Below, in pieces: positions 33,500 to 39,912 of a DNA stretch of 39,912 bases; the first letter of the stretch is position 1, and the number at the start of each line of letters is the position of its first letter. The position numbers and the translations under genes are program-made. Below the pieces are notes generated by a model. The model was given only the letters and a program-made list of their open reading frames with translations, ran no database searches and had not been told where the DNA came from. This DNA is from Bacteroidales bacterium. GTDB lineage: Bacteria > Bacteroidota > Bacteroidia > Bacteroidales > UBA12077. The DNA lies in assembly GCA_003446015.1 (NCBI GenBank), contig DMBU01000096.1, positions 1 through 39,912 of the forward strand, in the 5' to 3' direction.

Positions 33500-33838
33500 G
33501 TATTATTTATTTTGATGAAACGATCGGTAAAAATATAAAAAATGAATGGTTTCCTAAATTATTTATTAAAATCTTATTAATGGATCAATAAAACTGATTC
33601 TGTTTTTATAAAGACTTACTTAAGTAAACTATTTATTAAAAAATTGCAACTATTGTATTACTCATTCGTCTTTATAGTGGTTTTATTCAAGATTATTTCA
33701 TGAATAACTTATCCTTTTTGAAATAAAATGTACAATTCAATACTAACATAATACAGTTCAATTTATGACGGTCGCATAGCAAATAAAACCTCTATATTTT
33801 GAATTGAATTTTAAACTGATGAAATTCTAAAAGGCTTA
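33500..33838. other. 339-base divergent intergenic region with a palindrome
   Basis: AT-rich spacer between the minus-strand cysteate synthase gene and the plus-strand half-size permease-like gene. It contains a perfect 12-base palindrome, TTACTTAAGTAA, at 33616-33627, that could be a regulator site. No convincing TAnnTTTG promoter was found on either strand, and no remnant of a permease N-terminal half could be read in any frame. Confidence 0.55.
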
Positions 33839-34906
33839 ATGAAATTTTTTAGCACACACATATCACCTAAAATCATTCTGAATATTTTGCTTGGTATAGC
33901 TATTGCAGGAATGGTTCTTATCTTGTTATCCGTGAACAGGATGAACTCAATTTTAAGCGTGGATCTAGGTTTTAACAAGGATCGTGTTACATGTATAAAA
34001 ACAACAGAAAGTACTGTAGCTTTAGCTGATTCATTAATTTTTTCATCAGACTTACCCGGTTTTAATTCAGAAAATACCTTAAAAGTTAAATCAGAATATA
34101 ACAATAATAAAATCGAAATTGATCATCAATTTGTTTCGGATAATTACTTTGATTTCTTCAATTATAAAAAGATAAATGAAAAGAAGAACCAATTTTCGAA
34201 CGCTGGCAATGCACAACCAATTTTTATTAATGAAAGTGCAGTGGAAAAATTAGGGATCTTTTGCATTGATGAGGCTCCAGGGACAATTATTAGTGATGAA
34301 AATGATAATCAATTTATAGTTTGTGGAGTAGTTGAAGATTTTAAACCTTTATCACTTCTACCTATAAATCAGGCTAAAATATATCAATTAACAACTGAAC
34401 ATTTAAAATATGCTTTTAAGGTTACAAATTCTGATCAATTAGATAAAGAAGATAGTACTCAAAAAGCTTCTCTGCATGGAATAACAAGTTTTCAGCAACA
34501 AATTCAAAATCAATATAAAATTTGGGAAGATGTGATGTATAGTTTGTTTCTTTTTATTAATGTTCTTATTCTTCTAATATGTTTCGGACACATTGGTAGC
34601 AAATATGCATTTAAAACAGAGAGAGAATTAGTAAAGATTTTTAGTATTGGTGTACATATTATTACTCTACTTATTTCTAAAACATATATCTTCCTGATCG
34701 GAATAATGGTGTTGGTTGTTTTGCCTGTCTCATATCTTATACAAAAGTTATGGCTTGAGATATACGTTAACAGAGTGAACTTTGGTCTTGTCGATTTATT
34801 TATAATATTGTCCATGGCCCTTTTAGCTGTCTACTTAATTTGCTGCCCCAAGAGTAAATTTGACGTTCAGTTAAAAGGGAGGTCAATTCAACATAATTCA
34901 ATATAA
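33839..34906 (+). CDS. Half-size FtsX/MacB-like membrane protein
   Basis: A 355-residue inner-membrane protein. It aligns with the C-terminal half, from about residue 430, of the 808-residue permease at 24316-26742. The opening helix leads into MNSILSVDLGFNKDRV, where the permease has INFMINKDLGFDKEQL. NYFDFFNYKKINEK and FINESAVEKLGI match the YFETYGIELSSGR and VNENAVKSF regions. FIVCGVVEDFKPLSLLP matches IIGVVKDFHFRSL. Three C-terminal helices complete a four-helix MacB-like topology. The ABC-coupling segment TKEIGIRKALGAS is degraded to ERELVKIFSIGVH, so coupling to an ATPase is doubtful. The frame is intact, so it is either a stable half-size paralogue or a truncated gene under relaxed selection. 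No ATPase is nearby. Confidence 0.75.
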   Translation: MKFFSTHISPKIILNILLGIAIAGMVLILLSVNRMNSILSVDLGFNKDRVTCIKTTESTVALADSLIFSSDLPGFNSENTLKVKSEYNNNKIEIDHQFVSDNYFDFFNYKKINEKKNQFSNAGNAQPIFINESAVEKLGIFCIDEAPGTIISDENDNQFIVCGVVEDFKPLSLLPINQAKIYQLTTEHLKYAFKVTNSDQLDKEDSTQKASLHGITSFQQQIQNQYKIWEDVMYSLFLFINVLILLICFGHIGSKYAFKTERELVKIFSIGVHIITLLISKTYIFLIGIMVLVVLPVSYLIQKLWLEIYVNRVNFGLVDLFIILSMALLAVYLICCPKSKFDVQLKGRSIQHNSI

Positions 34907-34974
34907 GTTCAATTTTTTATTTATTTTTTAACATTAAGCCGCATTTTGTGTTTAGTAATAAAATAGAACAGAAA

Positions 34975-35103
34975 ATGTCTAAAAAAATTTGCAAAGAGGT
35001 TAAAAAGAAAAAGATTAAAGTTGATAAATACAACTTCGAATGCACCAGATGCGGATTAAAAGCTGATAAAGAAAAGAAATTATGTAAACCCGAGAAAATA
35101 TAA
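34975..35103 (+). CDS. 42-residue zinc-ribbon-like small protein
   Basis: ATG at 34975, stop TAA at 35101-35103. The 42-residue product is very basic: a lysine-rich N-terminal half (MSKKICKEVKKKKIKVDKY), then a CTRCG pair (Cys23 and Cys26) and a later Cys (KKLCKPEKI), with another Cys at position 6. Short Bacteroidota and proteobacterial proteins with a K-rich start and a C-x2-CG...LCKP ending are familiar to me, and the pattern suggests a small metal-binding, nucleic-acid-associated protein. The stop codon runs directly into a perfect hairpin, which supports it as a real, terminated gene. Confidence 0.7.
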   Translation: MSKKICKEVKKKKIKVDKYNFECTRCGLKADKEKKLCKPEKI

Positions 35104-35130
35104 GAAGCGCATCATTTCGATGCGCTTCTT
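35102..35130. terminator. Perfect 12-bp hairpin, bidirectional terminator
   Basis: AAGAAGCGCATC (35102-35113) and GATGCGCTTCTT (35119-35130) are perfectly complementary with a 5-base loop. It overlaps the stop codon of the small zinc-ribbon gene and sits 4 bases from the end of the convergent M56 gene, so it probably serves both. Confidence 0.85.
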
Positions 35131-35134
35131 CATG

Positions 35135-37207
35135 TTAATTTGTTTCTTTAAATGAGTTAGCTTCAGATATAATAAGTGGATAAATTCCTCTAATTTCCTT
35201 TTGTTTTATGGCAGGTAACTCATCAAAACTCATATTGTACTTTTCTGAAGAATCCTTTTCTCTAAATTCATAAATTATCGATCTGGCCATATCTTGATAA
35301 GCAAGGTATGTATTAAACAATGTAGTTTTATCATAATATAGATCAACAATATATTTCTCTGAATTTGTTATAAGCTCTTTAAATTTAGGTTTTATATTCT
35401 CTGGCGAATTTTCTGGCTTTGTGGCATCTATTTCAAAATATGTTATTCCTTTTTTTTCTAAATCTTCAATTTCAAAGTCTTCAGTAACAAGCGGAGGTAG
35501 CATTTTTGGCATACTTACAAAGTTCCTTTGTAGTTTAGATACCTTTGGGTCAGCGACTGCACCCATATGAACTATCTTTAGCAAATTGATTTTTCGTAAA
35601 ACTTGACTTAAATCGTTGATGTATTTCATCGAAACATTTTTATCGGCATATAATCTTATGCTTATTATATTGGCATCAAGTTTATTAATTTTTGATTTTT
35701 CGTTTAATAATACGGTTTCTAATTCAGTATACTTAACGGGCTTTTTGCTTACAAATATTTTATCGTCAACCATAGCAACATCAATGCATAGTCCAGGTCG
35801 TTCTAAAAGCCAATAATTTTCAATTTCAGGTAAGTTTATTTGTGCATCAATATCACTTAAATAATCATCCAACGAATTATCAAAACCTGATTTATTATAA
35901 AGTGAATATTCTGATGAGTTCCACCAAATTTTTAATTGATTATTAACAATTTCATAATTTATTTCAGTGGTTTCTTTGTTAGGAAGACTGAGTATGATGC
36001 TATTATCTTTTATCTCGTAAGGATATTCTTTGAGGTTTATGTTTTTTTCGAGTACCGAAAATTTACTATTCTCAAATAATATTTGATATCCATATGTATC
36101 TTTTGACACGTTTTTCCACAGACCTTTTAATTGACTCATATTATTTTGAATCTCAAAAAAGGACAAATTAGTAAGAACTCTGCCTGGGCCGTTTAGGGTA
36201 AGATTAGCAAAAAGAATAAACGTAAAAATGGCTGCCGGAATTACAAGTAAAGCTTTTAGCTTTGCTGTAATTCCCGATTTAATTTTGTTCATCATGATAA
36301 TGCGGTTTTTAATTGATATTAAATTGAAATTATTAACAAGTTGTACTGATGGAATTGAAATAAAATGATTAAGTAATAATTCCTGATAATCGAGCAGGTC
36401 ATATCCATTATCTACAACATTGTTATCAGCGAGATATTCATGGTTAGTTTTTATTGATTTTTGTAGAACCCAAACAAAAGGATTAAACCATTGAAAAATG
36501 GATAAGGAATGTGCAATAAGCAAGTCAATTGAGTGAAACTGTTCAACATGCACTTCTTCATGTGCTAATATTTCTTCTGATTTATCAGAAATATTATTCC
36601 TGTTTACAAAAACATATCCTAAAAATGAAAATGGAGGCAGATTTTGATTGATATGAACTATTTTAATCTTATTTCTTTTTTCAACTTTGTTGTTTAAAAT
36701 TGTTTTAAAAACCCATTGAAACAGGATAATTATTCTTGATAGAAATATTACAACCCCAATTAAATATATTAAAAGTATTATTAATGCAATTGAAATTGAT
36801 TTATCAGTTGTGGTCTGAACTAATTCTTTTTCTCCTGTATAATTTGTAACTCTGGGGCTATAATTATTTTCAGTTAAATTTGAGTATGCCTCTAAGTTAT
36901 ATTCTTCAAATCCGGTATTAACGTTTCTAATTGACCTGTAATACCCTGGATCAGACATTGCAATAAGTTTTTCATAATAGCTCTTAAATTTTCCTATTTC
37001 TTTTAATGTACTTTCATATCGATTTGTATTTGTTACACTCAAATTGATATGCATTAATGGCATAATTAGCGATAATAACATAATCGATAACAAATATACT
37101 CTGTTGAACCTGAAATAGGTCTCTTTCCTGAAAAAGAGCAAATAAACCAGGAAAAGAATACTCAGGCATAATCCTGATTCGAACAGATAAAGAAGAAACT
37201 TAACCAT
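35135..37207 (-). CDS. M56 (BlaR1-type) membrane metallopeptidase with ExbD-like periplasmic segments
   Basis: A 690-residue sensor protease. Membrane helices lie at about 6-25, 36-55, 133-160 and 320-340. The cytoplasmic M56 peptidase has HEEVH at 216-220 (zinc ligands H216, H220; catalytic E217) and the NHEYLADNNVV segment with the third ligand. After the last helix the protein is periplasmic: a lipocalin-like strand-rich piece (about 355-440); a TolR/ExbD-like piece (about 470-545, NIISIRLYADKNVSMKYIND and LLKIVHMG); and a last piece (about 575-690) that aligns with the end of the ExbD encoded upstream (YIVDLYYDKTTLF; FDELP...IRGIYPLIISEA). No penicillin-binding sensor domain. The ATG at 37207 overlaps the blaI stop by 8 bases; the longer frame starts with TTG. 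By family it should cleave or inactivate BlaI on sensing. Confidence 0.85.
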   Translation of the reverse strand: MVKFLLYLFESGLCLSILFLVYLLFFRKETYFRFNRVYLLSIMLLSLIMPLMHINLSVTNTNRYESTLKEIGKFKSYYEKLIAMSDPGYYRSIRNVNTGFEEYNLEAYSNLTENNYSPRVTNYTGEKELVQTTTDKSISIALIILLIYLIGVVIFLSRIIILFQWVFKTILNNKVEKRNKIKIVHINQNLPPFSFLGYVFVNRNNISDKSEEILAHEEVHVEQFHSIDLLIAHSLSIFQWFNPFVWVLQKSIKTNHEYLADNNVVDNGYDLLDYQELLLNHFISIPSVQLVNNFNLISIKNRIIMMNKIKSGITAKLKALLVIPAAIFTFILFANLTLNGPGRVLTNLSFFEIQNNMSQLKGLWKNVSKDTYGYQILFENSKFSVLEKNINLKEYPYEIKDNSIILSLPNKETTEINYEIVNNQLKIWWNSSEYSLYNKSGFDNSLDDYLSDIDAQINLPEIENYWLLERPGLCIDVAMVDDKIFVSKKPVKYTELETVLLNEKSKINKLDANIISIRLYADKNVSMKYINDLSQVLRKINLLKIVHMGAVADPKVSKLQRNFVSMPKMLPPLVTEDFEIEDLEKKGITYFEIDATKPENSPENIKPKFKELITNSEKYIVDLYYDKTTLFNTYLAYQDMARSIIYEFREKDSSEKYNMSFDELPAIKQKEIRGIYPLIISEANSFKETN

Positions 37208-37574
37208 TCTTTTTCTTTTTAATTTCGTCAAGCATTTTAATTACTTCGTCCACTTCTTTTATATCCAAGTCTTTATTTTCTGAAAAGAAGTTAACAACCT
37301 GTTTTAAAGAGTTATTATAATAGTCTTTAATAAGCTTTCCCATTTGACTTCTTTTGTATTCTTCCTTACTGATTAAAGGGAAATACTCATAGGTATTACC
37401 ATACTTTTTAAAGGATACAATTTCTTTCTTCACCAATACTCTTACAATGGTCGATACCGAATTGTAAGGGGGCTTCGGATCCGGAAATTTTTCAAGTATA
37501 TCATTGATAAATCCTTTCTCAATTTTCCAGAGAATTTTCATGATCTTTTCTTCTGCTTTTGTTAAACTGGCCAT
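37200..37574 (-). CDS. blaI: BlaI/MecI/CopY-family transcriptional repressor
   Basis: A 124-residue winged-helix repressor. The N-terminal domain (1-75) has SLTKAEEKIMKILWKIEKGF and PPYNSVSTIVRVLVKKEIVS followed by KYGNTYEYFPLIS, the usual BlaI pattern. The C-terminal half is the dimerisation helix region, which the partner M56 protease is expected to act on. The gene sits 45 bases downstream of exbD and its end overlaps the M56 start by 8 bases, so the three genes form one transcription unit that BlaI probably represses. The likely operator is ahead of exbD rather than in the 45-base spacer, which is plain AT. Confidence 0.93.
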   Translation of the reverse strand: MASLTKAEEKIMKILWKIEKGFINDILEKFPDPKPPYNSVSTIVRVLVKKEIVSFKKYGNTYEYFPLISKEEYKRSQMGKLIKDYYNNSLKQVVNFFSENKDLDIKEVDEVIKMLDEIKKKKNG

Positions 37575-37619
37575 ATTTTAAAAATTAAAAATTAAAATCA
37601 CTCCCAATAGTTATCAGGA

Positions 37620-38192
37620 TCATTTCTCATTACTTCCAATGTGCATTGGTTCCGACTCTGAAATTATTGAGGGAACTGCCGATCTTACAGCTGATTGCAA
37701 ATGGCCTGGTAAATCTTCATAATTTTTCCCAAACCTTTTCATGCTGAACTCATTTTTCACTTCATTTCCGGCAGCAATCAGTTCGTTCATTACCTTTACA
37801 AACATTCCATATGATGTTGCTCTGTCGTTTTTAACAGATATAATCCCCTTTGTTACTTCTATTTCTCCAAAGGGTTCAATGTTTCTTACTGATTTTTCAG
37901 GTAAATCTGCCTTGTTTTTAGGATTTAAAAGAAATTCCTTAGTCTTTTGTCTTAGCATAGTAATAGGCATCTGATTTCCTTCTACCATAAGTTGATCATT
38001 TGAGTTAACTAAAACAACCCAAACATTCCGTTCTTTAATTTCAGGTGGTGTTTGATCTGACAGTGGAGGAATTACGCGATATAATCCCGTATCAATATCC
38101 ATGGTTGTAGCAACTAGGAAAAAAATCAACAATAAAAATGCAATATCCGCCATGGATGCTGCACTGAATTCACCATTTAATCTTCTAGCCAT
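37620..38192 (-). CDS. exbD: ExbD/TolR-family biopolymer transport protein
   Basis: A 190-residue membrane protein. The single N-terminal helix, EFSAASMADIAFLLLIFFLV (conserved Asp at 16), is the ExbD/TolR type that carries proton-driven motion in ExbB-ExbD complexes. The periplasmic part (about 40-190) has the VWVVLVNSNDQLMVEGNQMP strand region and ends with the Bacteroidota-type tail ELIAAGNEVKNEF...YEDLPGHLQ...ISESEP. It is the first gene of exbD-blaI-M56. No exbB or tonB gene is in this operon or the window, so its motor partner must be elsewhere. Pairing with a BlaR1-type sensor is unusual and hints at a sensory or stress-linked use. Confidence 0.92.
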   Translation of the reverse strand: MARRLNGEFSAASMADIAFLLLIFFLVATTMDIDTGLYRVIPPLSDQTPPEIKERNVWVVLVNSNDQLMVEGNQMPITMLRQKTKEFLLNPKNKADLPEKSVRNIEPFGEIEVTKGIISVKNDRATSYGMFVKVMNELIAAGNEVKNEFSMKRFGKNYEDLPGHLQSAVRSAVPSIISESEPMHIGSNEK

Positions 38193-38234
38193 AGTTTTTT
38201 ATTATAAAACGAAATAGTGTATGAAATTATGATA

Positions 38235-38265
38235 CAAACCTACAACTTAAAATTAAATAAAACAA
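38235..38265 (-). promoter_or_regulatory. Candidate promoter of the exbD-blaI-M56 operon
   Basis: On the minus strand, TTG at 38265-38263 and TAGGTTTG at 38242-38235 are separated by 20 bases, an excellent fit to the Bacteroidota pattern. The start of transcription would be near 38228, leaving about 36 bases before the exbD ATG at 38192. Confidence 0.6.
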
Positions 38266-38279
38266 CTTAAAAATAAGTT
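38242..38279. promoter_or_regulatory. Candidate BlaI operator: repeated ACAACTTA and an inverted repeat over the -33 element
   Basis: ACAACTTA occurs at 38242-38249 and again at 38262-38269, 20 bases apart, about two helical turns. The second copy is the left arm of the inverted repeat AACTTA-AAAA-TAAGTT (38264-38279). The sites overlap the -7 and -33 elements of the candidate exbD promoter, as expected for a repressor site. The half-site resembles but does not equal the TACA/TGTA sites of staphylococcal BlaI. Inferred from position. Confidence 0.4.
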
Positions 38280-38377
38280 AAAGTATTTAGATTTAAGTTT
38301 AAAAATTTTAAATGTCAGATAATAAGCGGTTTAATATGTCTAAAAAATTTGAACAGAACAATAATAAGTATAAATTG

Positions 38378-38385
38378 TATATTTG
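38378..38385 (+). promoter_or_regulatory. Candidate -7 element ahead of the 5'-nucleotidase gene
   Basis: TATATTTG matches TAnnTTTG and lies 21 bases before the ATG at 38407. The nearest TTTG (38348-38351) is 26 bases upstream, longer than the usual spacing, so the assignment is weak. Confidence 0.3.
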
Positions 38386-38406
38386 AGCAGATACACAAAT
38401 TTAATT

Positions 38407-39849
38407 ATGAGAAAGACATTTATCAGTTTAAGTATAGTTATTATTTCCCTGTTTGTACATGTAAATGAGACACGTTCATCCAATGATGATGGGAACCTTG
38501 TTAAAATCATTGTATTGTATACCAATGATGAGCATGGGTGGATGGAACCAACAAACGATTATGATGGTGCCCCGGGACTAATGGAAATGTGGAAGAACAA
38601 CGAAGGTTATGATGGCTCAGAGAAGTTCCTGATAATAAGTGGTGGGGATATGTGGACCGGTCCGGCTATTTCAACATGGTTTCAGGGGGAATCGATGGTA
38701 GAAATTATGAATGCCATGGAGTATGATGTAGCTGCAATTGGCAACCATGATTTTGATTTTAAAATTGATGGTTTAACTACCCGGTTAGAGCAAATGAACT
38801 TCCCTTTTATTTCAGCTAATATTAAGAATAAAGAAACAGGAGAAATTCCTGATTTTGCTAAACCTTACATTATCGTTGATATTGAGGGTGTTAAAGTAGG
38901 GATAATTGGTTTGTCATCTTTGAGTACTCCTTTGACTACTGCACCAGCAAATGTTAAGGATTTTGAGTTTACTCCTTATGCTGAAGCAATTATCACATAT
39001 TCAGAAAAAGCAAAAAGTGAGGGAGCGGAGGTGTTAATTGTTGCAGGACATATTTGTAAGGATGAAATGGAAGAGCTGGCACCAGTTGCTGCGAAAAACG
39101 GGATAAGTATAATCGGTGGAGGACATTGTCATCAATTACTTGCCAAAGAATCAAATGATGTTATTTTGATTCAGGCAAGAAGCGGAATGAGAGCGTATGT
39201 AAAAGTTGAATTTGAGTATGATAAAACTACACATGAAGCTCTAAATTTTAAGTACGAAATTGTAAAAAATAACAATCATAAAATTAATGCTGAAATTCAG
39301 CATATAGTAAGTTATTGGGCTGATAAAACAGAAGAAGAATTATCTGATGTTATAGGGGTTGCAGGCGAAACGATTCGAAGATCATCTGTTGAAATGGGAA
39401 ATATGTTTTGTGATTCATGGTTTTATACTTTCCCAATTGCAGATGTTGTAATAACAAACTCGGGCGGTTTACGACAGGATATTTATCAGGGAGAAATCAC
39501 GTTAGAATCTATTGTAGGCCTCTTACCTTTCGATAATACTATTTTAGAGATTGAATTTACAGGCGCTGAGATCATGAGTATTGCTAATGATTTTTTAATT
39601 GGTGGTATAACAACAACGAATGGATTTAAATTAAAGGATGGAACTCCTGTATATGCAGATTCAATATATACTGTTCTTACAACTGATTATTTATACTCGC
39701 TCTCTGATAATAACTTTTCGGAGTTTGATCCTGAGCCAATGAATACATCTGTTCATTTTAGACAACCTTTAATTGACTGGATTAAATCTTTAAATACAAG
39801 TACATCAAATCCTTTAAATAATTACCTGGATTCCAAACCAAGACATTAA
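38407..39849 (+). CDS. Exported 5'-nucleotidase / UshA-type metallophosphatase
   Basis: A 480-residue protein with a signal peptide (MRKTFISLSIVIISLFVHV, cleavage probably near residue 25). The N-terminal calcineurin-like metallophosphatase domain (about 32-280) has the dimetal motifs LYTNDEHGW, GGDMWTG, GNHDFDF, VAGH and GGGHCH. The C-terminal 5'-nucleotidase domain (about 310-480) has MGNMFCDSWFY, ITNSGGLRQDIYQGEITLES and LLPFDNTILEIEF. It should hydrolyse nucleoside phosphates or related phosphoesters in the periplasm for nucleotide and phosphate salvage. The ATG at 38407 gives a proper signal sequence; the frame opens earlier only with TTG. Divergent from exbD; the gene is complete. Confidence 0.92.
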   Translation: MRKTFISLSIVIISLFVHVNETRSSNDDGNLVKIIVLYTNDEHGWMEPTNDYDGAPGLMEMWKNNEGYDGSEKFLIISGGDMWTGPAISTWFQGESMVEIMNAMEYDVAAIGNHDFDFKIDGLTTRLEQMNFPFISANIKNKETGEIPDFAKPYIIVDIEGVKVGIIGLSSLSTPLTTAPANVKDFEFTPYAEAIITYSEKAKSEGAEVLIVAGHICKDEMEELAPVAAKNGISIIGGGHCHQLLAKESNDVILIQARSGMRAYVKVEFEYDKTTHEALNFKYEIVKNNNHKINAEIQHIVSYWADKTEEELSDVIGVAGETIRRSSVEMGNMFCDSWFYTFPIADVVITNSGGLRQDIYQGEITLESIVGLLPFDNTILEIEFTGAEIMSIANDFLIGGITTTNGFKLKDGTPVYADSIYTVLTTDYLYSLSDNNFSEFDPEPMNTSVHFRQPLIDWIKSLNTSTSNPLNNYLDSKPRH

Positions 39850-39912
39850 TTTCAGTATTAAATACAGAGAAAAAAAGCCGGATTGTAAAGCACTCATGGT
39901 CGGAAGAAATTC

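Noticed and set aside
33839..34906. Calling the half-size MacB-like gene a pseudogene
   Set aside because: The frame is complete with start and stop and keeps a sensible membrane topology; truncation relative to full-size paralogues alone does not prove decay.
35135..37574. Calling blaI-M56 a beta-lactam resistance locus
   Set aside because: No beta-lactamase or PBP2a gene is present, and the M56 protein lacks the penicillin-binding sensor domain; only the regulatory pair is shared with bla loci.

Overview
The window looks like chromosomal DNA from a Bacteroidota bacterium, probably of the Bacteroidales/Marinilabiliales kind. Reasons: AT-rich sequence; several promoters matching the Bacteroidota pattern TTTG / TAnnTTTG; an 800-residue FtsX/MacB-type permease without its own ATPase gene; an ExbD whose C-terminus ends in the Bacteroidota-style ISESEP; a BlaI/M56 pair; and a 5TM-LYT hybrid kinase. 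2-oxoglutarate dehydrogenase and a proton-translocating transhydrogenase suggest a respiring or facultative organism rather than a strict gut fermenter. The species cannot be named from sequence alone. No tRNA, rRNA, CRISPR array, insertion sequence or prophage was seen.

Layout. 0.2-5.0 kb: a small membrane protein, a Bacteroidota-specific helical protein, an orphan LeuD-like (swivel-fold) protein and two secreted or outer-membrane proteins. 5.1-12.5 kb: central energy metabolism, with odhA-odhB (2-oxoglutarate dehydrogenase E1 and E2) on the minus strand and, divergently, a three-gene NAD(P) transhydrogenase operon pntAA-pntAB-pntB closed by a strong terminator. 12.5-15.9 kb: a tight plus-strand operon of an exported C45-type Ntn-hydrolase with helical tail, a sirtuin, a YbcJ-like S4 RNA-binding protein and a nitroreductase, ended by a terminator. 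16-23.3 kb: a large TPR protein, a PutP-like sodium symporter, a LysE-type exporter with a GTG start, a lipoprotein form of the DUF255/YyaL thioredoxin-domain family, and a small secreted DUF1579-like protein.

23.5-29.6 kb: an 81-residue protein joined to a C_GCAxxG_C_C redox protein, a full-size FtsX/MacB-type permease, an ECF sigma factor with a two-TM partner, and an SDR-DUF2867 protein. 29.9-35.1 kb: an orphan hybrid histidine kinase, a cysteate synthase (probably for sulfonolipid synthesis), a half-size FtsX/MacB-like protein, and an unlisted 42-residue zinc-ribbon-like gene at 34975-35103. 35.1-39.9 kb: a minus-strand operon exbD-blaI-M56 and a divergent exported 5'-nucleotidase.

The most interesting part is the exbD-blaI-M56 operon. 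The M56 (BlaR1-type) receptor carries two periplasmic segments that look like ExbD/TolR domains, and its final segment aligns with the C-terminus of the ExbD encoded two genes upstream. A promoter with an inverted repeat over its -33 element lies in front of exbD. This suggests a BlaR-type sensing circuit built around ExbD-like domains. Other points worth a second look are the LeuD-like protein without the substrate-binding motif, the half-size permease matching the C-terminal half of its full-size neighbour, the cysteine-rich tail on OdhA, and the cysteate synthase.
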